From Ailanthus altissimus (lineage: Eukaryota; Streptophyta; Magnoliopsida; Sapindales; Simaroubaceae), in the NCBI GenBank assembly GCA_946807835.1, contig OX327710.1, positions 16,542,501 to 16,606,500 on the forward strand: a DNA stretch of 64,000 nt, written 5' to 3'. Position numbers and translations under genes: made by a program. Positions 47,381-56,847 of the stretch are shown piece after piece (position 1 is the first letter of the stretch; every line of letters starts with the position of its first letter). A model generated the notes under the pieces. That model searched no databases. It saw nothing but the letters and a program-made list of their open reading frames with translations, and was not told the origin of the DNA.

Positions 47381-48631
47381 AAGAATAAGATCTCAAATAT
47401 TCATAATAAATAATGTGATATTTCTTATATAAATGATTTGGTGGTATAAACAAAATGTTGTAACAATTTTTAAATTGATCATTCTATCAACAAAATATTG
47501 TAACAATTTTTAAATTGATCATTCTATCACTTATGATGATATTTTTTTAGAATAAATTTTCAATAGCATTTCTTAAACTTGAAAGGACAAGACCAAAGAA
47601 AAAAAAAGCCATTGAATATTAGTTGTATCAATAGATTACCCTAGAACTTCTATCAAAATTCATAATTTATGGCTGCATGGATTTATAAATTGTTGACTTT
47701 TTCTCCTTTATTTTCTTATTGCAACTTTTTTTTAAGGTTACATCAATCATATTACAATATTCATATTACACCAAACTATATTATTGATATTATAATCTGA
47801 CTATACAATCGAGACTCTTTCGAGAGCAACACATACAGTTTTTAAGCACACTCCACCCAAACTACGGTACTGGGATCATTGAAAGCTACATGTACAACCT
47901 TGAGCACATTCTACCCAAAATAGAAGGCTCTCAAAAGACAAGGAAAAAACATCAATTGACCTAGCATCTGCCAAGGCTCAAATAGAGTTAGTAATTTGGC
48001 CCGGATCGAGATCCAAAAAAACTCAGAGCCTAGCTCGGCCCGAATCCAAAACCTGGCCCGAAAAAATTTGAATTTTTATTTGGATTCAAATCCGATTTTT
48101 TCTTAGAAATCCATATCCAACTTACAAAAAATCCGCCAAGATCTAAATTTTTTTATTTTTTACTTTTAAATCCTAAATTAATTTTTAATCTTTGATATGT
48201 ATAAATCTAACAATCGCTTTACAAAATAAATGCCCCAAAAGCTTATATTTAACCTAAAAAATTTAAACATGAATAAAAAATATATTAAATTATGAATGCA
48301 AATTATACAATACAAGTTTCACAATCTAACAATTATTTTATAAAATAAATACTCTAAAAGTTTAATTTTTGCCAAAACAATGAAAAACATTTTTAAAAAA
48401 TTGGGTTTAACCCGGATCCGGCCCGACCCAGAAAAATCTGAGCTAAACTTGAGCTCTAAATCCAAAAATAAAATTTGAATCTAAATCTGGGTTGAGCAAA
48501 ACCCAGATCTGAATTCAAATTTTGCCATACCTAGGTTCGAATCCCTGACCTTCGTCAAGGAGATGCACAAAGCTTGCTAGCGGGGCAAGCTCACAAGGCT
48601 TTATTACAGCTTCTTAAAAACTATGGTTTTG
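47381..48631. other. Unassigned repetitive-looking sequence
   Basis: A local ~40-bp duplication (CAAAATRTTGTAACAATTTTT) lies at 47451-47530. 47990-48530 has repeated CCCGGATC/GGCCCGA/AATCCAAA words in inverted orientation, suggesting a decayed foldback element. GGTTCGAATCC at ~48534 resembles a pol III B box, but no A box was found. Confidence 0.4.
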
Positions 48632-48632
48632 A

Positions 48633-48682
<50 letters not shown>
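48632..48682. repeat. Compound (AT)n(GT)n microsatellite
   Basis: About 11 AT units followed directly by about 14 GT units, immediately 5' of the LRR pseudogene. Confidence 0.95.
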
Positions 48683-48729
48683 CTCCGTGCTTACCACAAA
48701 GTAACAACAAACTAGAATTTGTATTATTC

Positions 48730-49440
48730 ATGGTAAAAACTCCTCCCCTTAGTGTTATCATAGTTCTCTTGGTCAACTCCTTGATTCTTTCCTTAATTAT
48801 CGCAATAGCAATATCTAACGGTAATAAAATCACGTTCACGGACCAACAATTGAAAGTTTTCTTGCTTTGAAGGCTCATATAACTACTAATGATCTTGGAC
48901 TTCCTTTGTCCAAAAATTAGATCTTAAATACCTCTGTACTTGGATGGGTGTCACTTGTGATGCAGATTATCATAGAGTCACAATCTTGATTATTTCTAAC
49001 TTAAATCTCACAAGTACCATCCCTTCTTAACTTAGAAATTTATCTTTACTATAAACTCTTAATCTTAGTTGTAACCAATTTTTAGAAATAATTCCCGCTT
49101 CCATCTTTAGCGTATATACATTAAGATCACTTGTTCTCAGTGATAACCAACTCTCTAGTTCTTTCCCTTCTTTCAGCAACATTTCTTAATTAGAAGATAT
49201 TTCTTTGAGTTTTAATAGACAATTTGGTGAACTTTTGGCAAATATTTGTGATTATCTTCCTAATTTTGGAACTCTTTTGTTGTTTGAAAAAATGTTTCAT
49301 GGCAACCTACCAGTGAGTTTATCAAAGTGCAGGCAAATGCAATATTTATCCTTATTGTTGAATAGTTCTGGGAGCCATACCGAAAGAACTCGAGAACTTG
49401 ACTAAGCTTAAGTAGTAACAAACTCCTAGGTACGATCACA
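48730..49440 (+). pseudogene. LRR receptor-like kinase pseudogene (LRR-XII, EFR/Xa21-like), 5' part
   Basis: The ATG at 48730 opens a hydrophobic signal peptide (MVKTPPLSVIIVLLVNSLIL...). After a frameshift comes the N-terminal LRR cap (DQQ...; TWMGVTCDADYHRVT near 48935-48990) and then leucine-rich repeats in shifting frames (LNLTSTIPS; FNRQFGELLANICDYLPN; MFHGNLPVSLSK; up to SNKLLGTI at ~49425). At least four frameshifts or stops. The WxGVxCD cap and repeat style match the immune-receptor-like LRR-XII subfamily; the ligand is unknown. It is cut at ~49440 by an LTR insertion and resumes at 50784. Confidence 0.8.
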
Positions 49441-49449
49441 TATTATATT

Positions 49450-50615
49450 TATTGAAATATGTTTAGGGTTTTAACGTGCACTTTAAAAAATTTTAAGCAC
49501 TTTGTAGAAGACTTTCACTCACAAGTAACTAAGAGTAAGAAGAAGCAATATATATAGTTCGGCAATAACCACCTACGTCCATGATGGGCCATGTGATCCT
49601 AACTTCTTTTATTTAATTCATAAAGAACTCTTATAGAAGATTACAAGGAATACCGAATAGCTAGAGCTCTCAAGAATCTATACAACACTCTATTGGAAAA
49701 ATATAAAAGTTGATGGATGCTTCGTATAAAATAGATCACACTCAATATAAAATATAAGTCAAATTGTGTAAGTGTACACTGTGTTTAAGGATAAATTTCT
49801 GCCCCTCTAGGATATTGTCCCGGTGCAAATAAGTTATATGATGATCTACATTCTAATATTTAGTGTCTTGGTTCTATAAGGGTGCACTCCCAAGTATAGA
49901 ACCCTAGAACAACTATTTTCCACCATTTCTTCTAGTATCAAGCGATATATTTATAAGTGGTAAGTACTCTTTCATTTAAGATACAACCTTTTACATGCAC
50001 CTCTTGGTCTATGACCTTTAGATCAAAATTTAAATTTGATCAATGATTCAAAATGAACTATTACCTTTTTAAATAAATAAGGATTATGAATGATTATATT
50101 CATATTTAATATGAAAGGATGCAATTCATGAATGGTTGCATATATAAAATTGAAGGGTGCAACTTTCCACTAATGTGTATTTTGAAATCCATATAAAATT
50201 TTCAACACTTTCTTGCATAAAAAGAACTCAAGTGCTACCTAAGCTCTCTATTTTTTCTCTTGTTGATGCTTAATTATTTTAAAGGGTTACAAAGGTTTAT
50301 ATAGACTTCAAAACATCCTTAAAAACTCTATTTGTAGTTGAAATAAGAGTTCATACAAAAAAAAGGTCTAAAATCGACTTGAATATGCCAAACTGCACAA
50401 AACTGAAAATCCTATAAGTTGGAGCTGCGACATGGTTGCAATCTTCAACTTGGTGCCACAACACTAGGTGTTCTGCTTTATGCCCCTCCGTGTTTTTGAG
50501 GTTTTATTTTTGTCCCCTTCTCATCCATTCAACGTGTACTTGCCACGTGTTAACTCTTAATTGATCTTCAACTCATAATCAAGCTCAAATATAATTTGAA
50601 TTACCAATTCTAACA
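49450..50615 (-). mobile_element. LTR insertion (minus) in the LRR pseudogene, itself carrying a ~0.5 kb insertion
   Basis: On the minus strand it starts TGTTAGAATTGG at 50615. It shares order and phrases with the copia-type LTRs at 26526-28781 (ACCTACGTCC...GATCCTAACTTCTTTTAT). About 49700-50206 is foreign to that LTR and begins, on the minus strand, with TGTTGAAAATTTTATATGG. It contains a TGCCCCTCTAGGATATTGTC phrase and probably is another solo LTR. Duplications were not identified for either. Confidence 0.6.
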
Positions 50616-50783
50616 AAATATTTATCTTTATCACTCACCTAATTAATTTGATGAAAATTTATGAAACTTCAATTGTATAATTCATGTCAGCTGTTATAAG
50701 TTGTAATCACAGTTCTTAAATGCTAAAAGAGTTAATTAGATAATTCATTTACACATGTTGCTTTGCAAGAGAAATTTTGCTAG

Positions 50784-50897
50784 GAGTTGGGCAATCTTGT
50801 AGAATTTGAGTTGTTGTTGCTAGAAAATAATTTCTTAGTAGGAATCATCCTTTCATTTATCTTTAATCTTTCTTCTCTATCAGTTTATATGGATTTA
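50784..50897 (+). pseudogene. LRR receptor-like kinase pseudogene, continuation
   Basis: An open LRR frame reads ELGNLVEFELLLLENNFLVG and then IILSFIFNLSSLSVYMD. This is one and a half further repeats in the style of the 5' part. It stops abruptly where the tandem gag element begins (50898), so that element inserted into the pseudogene. The rest of the receptor, if present, should lie beyond the right end of the window. Confidence 0.75.
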
Positions 50898-51089
50898 TGA
50901 TAAGGGCAAATTTGTCATATATTTTCTCATGTTTTTATTATTGATATTTTATGGTTTTATGAGAATAGATAGCTATTTATGTGCATTATTGTTATTTATA
51001 GGGACTTGAACGAAATTTAAAGAAAGAACGCAAAAGGAGCGAAAACAGGGACTAAAATGCAAAGTTTTCAAATTATGAGTCCAGAGCCC

Positions 51090-51290
51090 CCGCGCCACAG
51101 GTATTTTCGCCCCAGCGCCGAAGAGTTACCGCGGCAGCGACGTTCCAGCGCCCCAGCGCTATCAACATACCGCGCCAGCGGTGTAGCCGTTTTCATGCAG
51201 CGCCCCAGCGCCAAGATCCCACCGCTCCAGCGGTGAAGGCTTTTTCACGCGTCGCCCCAGCGACAGATGCATAGCGCGCCAGCGGTAGTG
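51090..51290 (+). repeat. CGCNNCAGCG hairpin array in LTR 1 (8 copies)
   Basis: Eight exact matches to CGCNNCAGCG, NN being CC, GG, CC, GC, CC, TC, CC, GC. Flanking bases often extend the stem: ACCGC-TCCA-GCGGT, GTCGC-CCCA-GCGAC, AGCGC-CCCA-GCGCT. The background is AT-rich, so the block is a conspicuous GC island just upstream of the TATA box. Repeated in LTR 2 (57040-57240) and LTR 3 (62989-63189). Confidence 0.9.
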
Positions 51291-51339
51291 CGAGTCCTAG
51301 TCCGACGAGAATTGAGATTTTCAAGCTCAAATCAATCCC

Positions 51340-51348
51340 TATATAAAG
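51340..51348 (+). promoter_or_regulatory. TATA box of LTR 1
   Basis: TATATAAAG in the context CCCTATATAAAGCC. The same box lies in LTR 2 at 57290-57298 and LTR 3 at 63239-63247. Confidence 0.8.
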
Positions 51349-52331
51349 CCACTCGTTCCCAACCTTCAAGGAAGAATCCAAGACGACCCAAGAGCACCAA
51401 GAATACAGAGCACGAGTCTTGGAGAGCAATAGGAGCTTAATTGAAGCATCTTTAGAGAGAGATACAAGGCGTTCTTCGGCGTCAAGAGTTCCTAGGCAGC
51501 GCAATTAAGAGCAATTCGACGTCTATATCGGTTTGCTAATAATTGTATCATGATTTATAATTATTTCTACTGCTGTTCTCTTGTAGCCATGAGCTAACTT
51601 ATTTTCTAGGGTTAATATTTGAACTCAATATGTGTGCTTAATTGCCATATCTTTTAGTATTTAATAAACTTAGTCTTTTATTATTTAAATTACTTGTGTT
51701 TAATGCTTCAATATATCTGGCCAATATATGGTGAATGAATTGGTAATATTATTGATAAACTCGGAAGAGGAATCATAATATTTAGACCTAGGTAATTTAA
51801 TGCATGATTGTAGAGTAACATTCAATGTTGCATATGCAAGTTTCAACTTAGGATAGGAATATACCTAATTGGCATGTATGATCAATAAGACCTAATCTTA
51901 ATGAATCTTAATTTATTACAAGTACCATAGGAATATAGGTATTTGGTAAATTAGGGTATACTTGCATGACCTTGGAAGAGGCTTGTGAATACATTAGTGT
52001 CTTGATCAATAATAAAGACTAAGTGAGTTAAATATTAGAGGGTTAATCATTAAAAAGCATATTGAGGGATAATATTAATCCTAGGTTTTCTCTACGTTGC
52101 TATCTTCACATCTCATTGCATTGTGTTTTTACCTGTTATATTTTTCACATTCAATCTTGAATTTTTATTTTTCTGAATAATTATTAGGAAGATATAATTT
52201 TAGTAATTGGTTAAGAAGAAAGAATTATCCCTGTGGGTTCGACATCCGACTTATTTAGTCTCTTTATTACTTGCATACGATAGTGTATACTTGCACTTAA
52301 TTTATGATATAGAAATATCGCATCAAGTTTT

Positions 52332-52349
52332 TGGCGCCGTTGCCGGGGA
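52332..52349 (+). other. Primer-binding site, unit 1 (tRNA-Asp)
   Basis: TGGCGCCGTTGCCGGGGA is an 18-base complement of the 3' end of plant tRNA-Asp including CCA (recalled sequence). It lies six bases after the LTR end. Typical of Athila/Tat-type elements. Confidence 0.92.
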
Positions 52350-52460
52350 TAATTATCTACTTTTTCACCAATATTAATACCAATCTTTCTAGTTTTTACT
52401 TCAGAATTTTTTTTTTTTTTTTTATCTTAATTTAGTTTTACTTTCTTTGTTACGAGGTAC

Positions 52461-55040
52461 ATGCAAAGATCGAAAAGTGAAGACTTGATTGCTTTTGATC
52501 CAGAGATTGAAAGAGCTTTAAGAAGAATTAGAAGAGAGCAAAATCAAGTCAACACCATGGAAGATCAAGTACCAATTGCACCTAATAATGAAGGAAGACC
52601 ACTAAGGGAGTATGCTGTTCCCTTAGTGAATGGAATCCATTCGAGCATCCAAAGACCAACTGTTCAAGCTAATAACTTCGAGATCAAGCCAAGCACAATT
52701 CAAATGCTCAAGGATTCGGTACAATTTAGTGGACTACCCAATGACGATCCAAACATGCACATCATCAACTTCTTGGAGATATGTGATACATTTAAGTACA
52801 ATGGGGTGTCCGATGATGCAATCCGACTAAGATTGTTTCCCTTTTCCTTGAGAGACAAAGCAAAAAGCTGGCTGCTATCACTTCCATCTGGATCCATAGC
52901 GACATGGGATGATCTTGCACAAAAGTTTCTCGCCAAATTCTTTCCACCTGCTAAAACTGCCAAGATGAGGAACGACATCACATCATTCCTACAACTAGAT
53001 GGAGAATCTCTTTATGAGGCATGGGAGAGATACAAAGATATGCAAAGAAAATGTCCTCATCATGGAGTTCCGAAGTGGTTGCTTGTACAAACTTTCTACA
53101 ATGGATTAGCCGGTCAATTCAGAACAATAGTAGATGCTGCAGCTGGAGGAGCACTTATGAATAAATCCACCGATGAAGCTTATGATCTACTAGATGAGAT
53201 GGCATCCAATGCCTATCAATGGCCTACCGAAAGGTCCACCACAAGAAAGATCGCTGGACTACATGAAGTAGACACTTTGACTACATTATCTGCCCAAGTC
53301 AACCTCTTGACCAAACAATTAAGCAACTTGGGAGTTAATGCTATCAAGTGTCAACCCATCACTTGCGATTTCTGTGGAAGCAATCATGCTAATGGACAAT
53401 GCATGGAGACTGCTCAATATGTAGGGGACTTTAACCGCAACAATCCCAATTCTAATTTTTACAATCCTGGATGGAGAAATCACCCAAACTTCTCATGGAG
53501 CAACAATAATCAAGGACAGTATTCCAAAGCTCCGTCTGGCTTCCAAACACAAATTCAGCAAGAGAAGAAACCAGACATTGAAGACATGCTCCTGCAATAC
53601 ATGAAGAAAACAGATGCACTCTTTCAAAGTCAAGCAACTTCACTTAGAGCCTTGGAAAATCAAGTAGGACAACTTGCTACAGCAATAAACAATCGACCTC
53701 AAGGAACTCTACCAAGCAACACCGAAGTCAATCCAAAAGGAAGCGTAGAACAGTGCCAAGCCATCTCCCTAAGAAGTGGTAAAGTCTTACATGATAATAC
53801 TCTTCAACCACAGCTTTCAGAGATGATAGAGAAGGAAAAAGAACCAGTGGTCCAGCAAGATGACGTGCAACCATATAGACCACCTATACCATTTCCTCAG
53901 AGATTACAGCAGCTCAGAAACCAAGAGAAGAGTGATGAGACGCAGAAAAGCATAGAATCTGGTATTCAAGTACAAGAACAGAAAAGTGAAAATGCAGCAG
54001 AAGATACCAGTAGCAATCCGCAGAAGCAACCTACGCAGTCATTCACTCCACCACCTCCATTTCCTCAGAGGCTGCAAACAAAGAAACTAGATAAGCAATT
54101 TTCAAAATTTCTTGATATTTTTAAGAAATTACATATTAATCTTCCTTTTGCAGATGCATTGGAGCAAATGCCGAGCTATGTGAAATTTATGAAGGAAATC
54201 CTATCAAAGAAGAGAAGAATAGATGACTTCGAGACTGTGGCCCTGACAGAAGAGTGTAGCGCCATCCTTCTAAAGAAGCTACCTCCAAAGCTCAAAGATC
54301 CTGGGAGCTTCACCATACCATGCTCAATTGGAAATTATGATTTTGGGAAGGCACTTTGTGATTTAGGAGCTAGCATCAATCTTATGCCATTGTCCGTGTA
54401 TAAGAAGTTGGGACTGAAAGAAGCCAAACCAACAAATATCACACTTCAGTTAGCAGATCGTTCTCTCACCTATCCTAAGGGATTAATTGAAGATGTGTTG
54501 GTTAAGGTCGATAAATTCATCTTCCCTGCCGATTTCATTGTTTTGGATATGGAAGAAGACAAGGAGATCCCAATCATCCTTGGAAGACCCTTCCTAGCCA
54601 CTGGAAGAACAATTATTGATGTGCAAAAAGGGGAGTTGACCATGAGAGTACAAGAGGATACAGTCACTTTTAAGGTCTTCAAGGAGATCAAATTACCAGC
54701 TGAAAATGAAGACTGTTTCTGCATTAATGTGGTGCATCCAAGTGTTAAGCAAATTAAAGATATGGAGACATTGGATCCTCACATCCGAAAAAGAGCATTA
54801 AAGCATCGGAAGGCAAGAGAGAAGAAGAAAAAGCAGCATCACGACGAAGCAAGCAAAGAGAAAGAAAAGGAAGAACCATCTCCCCGGTCTAAGATTAAAG
54901 TCTTTCCGGAGAGACATAAGGAGAATGCAGCAAAAGATACTGCCCAAGGTTTAATTGCAAAAATATGGAAGCCAAAAAAGAAGAAAGCTAGCAAGATCAC
55001 TTACACAAATGCTTCCATCAGCATCTTCGACCCACCATAA
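52461..55040 (+). CDS. Retrotransposon gag-protease polyprotein, unit 1 (Athila/Tat-type)
   Basis: 859 residues, intact. Gag capsid region about 70-220 (LRLFPFSLRDKAKSWL, FLAKFFPPAKTAKMRN) forms the particle. A compact zinc-knuckle-like CDFCGSNHANGQC (302-314) has Cx2Cx3Hx4C spacing, one short of the usual Cx2Cx4Hx4C. A Gln/Pro-rich linker with two PPIPFPQRLQ/PPPFPQRLQ motifs follows. Protease begins near 610: its active site is DLGAS (Asp634, Leu replacing the usual Thr/Ser, as is common in this clade). IILGRPFLATGR follows at ~704-715. The Lys-rich tail ends in a stop with no reverse transcriptase, RNase H or integrase. It is identical to the protein of 58410-60989. It must depend on a partner element for enzymes. 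ATG chosen as the first in frame, 112 bases after the PBS. Confidence 0.95.
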   Translation: MQRSKSEDLIAFDPEIERALRRIRREQNQVNTMEDQVPIAPNNEGRPLREYAVPLVNGIHSSIQRPTVQANNFEIKPSTIQMLKDSVQFSGLPNDDPNMHIINFLEICDTFKYNGVSDDAIRLRLFPFSLRDKAKSWLLSLPSGSIATWDDLAQKFLAKFFPPAKTAKMRNDITSFLQLDGESLYEAWERYKDMQRKCPHHGVPKWLLVQTFYNGLAGQFRTIVDAAAGGALMNKSTDEAYDLLDEMASNAYQWPTERSTTRKIAGLHEVDTLTTLSAQVNLLTKQLSNLGVNAIKCQPITCDFCGSNHANGQCMETAQYVGDFNRNNPNSNFYNPGWRNHPNFSWSNNNQGQYSKAPSGFQTQIQQEKKPDIEDMLLQYMKKTDALFQSQATSLRALENQVGQLATAINNRPQGTLPSNTEVNPKGSVEQCQAISLRSGKVLHDNTLQPQLSEMIEKEKEPVVQQDDVQPYRPPIPFPQRLQQLRNQEKSDETQKSIESGIQVQEQKSENAAEDTSSNPQKQPTQSFTPPPPFPQRLQTKKLDKQFSKFLDIFKKLHINLPFADALEQMPSYVKFMKEILSKKRRIDDFETVALTEECSAILLKKLPPKLKDPGSFTIPCSIGNYDFGKALCDLGASINLMPLSVYKKLGLKEAKPTNITLQLADRSLTYPKGLIEDVLVKVDKFIFPADFIVLDMEEDKEIPIILGRPFLATGRTIIDVQKGELTMRVQEDTVTFKVFKEIKLPAENEDCFCINVVHPSVKQIKDMETLDPHIRKRALKHRKAREKKKKQHHDEASKEKEKEEPSPRSKIKVFPERHKENAAKDTAQGLIAKIWKPKKKKASKITYTNASISIFDPP

Positions 55041-55154
55041 AAGAAAAGGAAGCCCCGTCAAGCCGATGACGTTAAATCAAGCGCTACTTGGGAGGCAACC
55101 CAAGGAAAGTATTATTATTATTATTATTATCATTTTTTTTTATTTTTTTTCAGC

Positions 55155-55200
<46 letters not shown>

Positions 55201-55206
55201 AAGACT

Positions 55207-55410
55207 TTCAGCGCTCCAGCGGCATAACATGGCGCGGCAGCGACAGGAAAATCGAGCACCACCGCCCCCGCGGTACAAGCACCATCGCGCCAGCGCAAAT
55301 TCCAGTAACTGTGCAGAAATCAGCCTTCAGCGCTGCAGCGACAGACGATTACCGCGGCAGCGCCATAACATCGCCCCAGCGATGGAGAGTCAGCGCGGCA
55401 GCGAAAATTG
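55207..55410 (+). repeat. CGCNNCAGCG hairpin array in the 3' non-coding region, unit 1 (7 copies)
   Basis: Seven exact copies with NN = TC, GG, GC, TG, GG, CC, GG, plus one variant ACCGC-CCCC-GCGGT. CATCGC-CCCA-GCGATG has a 6-bp stem. Sequence outside the words is unrelated to the LTR array. Also in unit 2 at 61156-61357. Confidence 0.9.
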
Positions 55411-55447
55411 ACCAGGGAAGTCTCTTACTTTCACTTCTTTATTTTTT

Positions 55448-55482
55448 GACATTGGGGACAATGTCTAAATTAAGTTTGGGGG
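55448..55482 (+). other. Internal hairpin + AAGTTTGGGGG module, unit 1
   Basis: GACATTG-GGGA-CAATGTC (55448-55465) is a perfect 7-bp stem with a GNRA-type loop. Six bases later comes AAGTTTGGGGG (55472-55482). The arrangement is identical to that at the true polypurine tract (56809-56843). Unit 2 copy: 61396-61430. Confidence 0.85.
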
Positions 55483-56808
55483 TGGGAAACACTTTCTTGT
55501 GTTCATTTTTCTGCATAATTTGAGTGGTCATTCTTGTGGATTAAAAGTTTTTTTAGTTACTTAGTTTTTTTTTAGTTAATTCATTTTTATTAGATTTTGA
55601 TAAGATGATCATTAGTCTATGATAAGAAAAAGAATACATGGTTGAATTTATTTTTACACATCCATAGGGAATGATAGATACTTGAGACAATTTTGATTAT
55701 TTAAGTTTAGGAACAAATTTGATCTTATTTATAATCACCAATTTTTTTGAGCACTTTATAAGCATGAATAGTTATAACTATTACTTAAAGTTACTTATGC
55801 TTTAGGGAGTACACCACAGTCTCAAAGACCGATACTCTAGAACTTGTCTTTAATTACTACTTGAGGCGAAATTCTAGGAAACACATGAATAGGGAAATGA
55901 CATTAGGCCATCTTTGGACCGATTGAGCCTTTCTAGCCTACCTTTTAAAGTATATTTTATCCCTAGTACCCTATTTTGAGCCTAATTACCCATTCTTTGG
56001 TTTAACCACATTACAAGCCCAAGACTTAAAGTTTACTTATCTAAAAATTTACCCGTAACACCATAAACTTTGCATTTGCTTAGAAATACTCTTGAAAGGA
56101 AAAAGTTGCGGTGATATGAGAAAAATAAGTTTGAGTGGTATTTGTCAATCTAAGTTTGGGGATATTTAAAAAAAAAAAAAAAAAAAAAGTAAGGAAAAAT
56201 ACCCCCAGCTTAAGAAAAAGAATAAATTATTTAAAAGAAAAAAAAAAAAAAAGGTTGAAAAGAAGGATGGGAAACACAATAAGTTTGGGGGAAGAGATAA
56301 TACAAGGAAAAGAAGATCAAGAGGTTTCTAGGTAAAATCTAAGTGTTCATGGTGTGACTTGAACTTCATATATTTATCCTTTTATCCCACCTTGACCCTA
56401 GCCTTACGTTACAAGCTAAGGAAAGTCCTAAATAGATCTCTAGACATGTGATTTTCTACATTAGTGGAGAGTGGTAATAAAGACAAGCTTATGGAAGTGT
56501 CATTATACAAATAAAATGCCGAGACATCATCTTTTCTGTACAACCTAAAGTATAAAGTAAATCAAAGTATGGTTTAGCTATTTACTTGCTACTTAAACAC
56601 ACACACATGGTGATTGTTTATGAGGAAGAATAAGGGACTAAATAAAGATAATTTAGAATTGTTAATAGCTATTTGTCTACCTTATAGATTTGTACCATTT
56701 CGTTAGCCTTTGAGACAATGATTTTGATCATCTTACTAGTATTAGTATATTTTGTTTTGTTAAATAAGTCAAGTATAACCCTTTGTTTTCTCTCTTAGTT
56801 TTATTTTA

Positions 56809-56847
56809 TTGCTTGAGGACAAGCAAGTATTTAAGTTTGGGGGAATT
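56809..56847 (+). other. Terminal hairpin + polypurine tract, unit 1
   Basis: TTGCTTG-AGGA-CAAGCAA (56809-56826) is a perfect 7-bp stem. Six bases later comes AAGTTTGGGGG (56833-56843), then AATT and the LTR start. This is the plus-strand primer position. Unit 2 copy: 62758-62792. Confidence 0.88.

Larger units (their letters stand above)
50898..52325 (+). mobile_element. LTR 1 of the tandem gag-only gypsy array (1428 bp)
   Basis: Starts TGATAAGGGC and ends CGCATCA with complementary TGAT/ATCA termini. The PBS follows. It has an AAAATGCAAAGTTTT word (51054-51068), a CGCNNCAGCG hairpin array (51090-51290), and a TATA box TATATAAAG (51340-51348). The five bases before it, ATTTA (50893-50897), should be the target-site duplication. 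Confidence 0.95.
55041..56847 (+). other. 3' non-coding region, unit 1
   Basis: Contains in order: a TTGGGAGGCAACCCAA hairpin word (55088-55103), an ATT run, A39 tract (~55160-55198), CGCNNCAGCG array (55210-55410), hairpin plus AAGTTTGGGGG (55448-55482), further AAGTTTGGGG words (56152 and 56281), A21 and A15 tracts, and the terminal hairpin plus polypurine tract. In a complete element RT-RNase H-integrase would lie upstream of this region, so a deletion of that segment is the simplest reading. Confidence 0.8.

Noticed and set aside
48534..48544. GGTTCGAATCC, resembling a tRNA B box
   Set aside because: No A box, cloverleaf or CCA-adjacent acceptor stem could be found around it. Such words are common in plant repeats.
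51085..51293. Possible CRISPR-like repeat array
   Set aside because: Repeat words are only 10 bp with irregular spacing, and this is a plant retrotransposon LTR. The regular feature is the hairpin word, not spacer-repeat structure.
51193..51504. 103-codon minus-strand open frame repeated identically in each LTR (also 57143-57454 and 63092-63403)
   Set aside because: It lies across the LTR GC array and promoter, antisense to the element, and has no known motif. Identity between copies only reflects LTR identity.
55088..55523. Plus-strand open frames with a poly-lysine run after gag
   Set aside because: They arise from the A39/A38 tract and the GC array. Frame and length change between the two units (107 versus 144 codons), so not a conserved protein.
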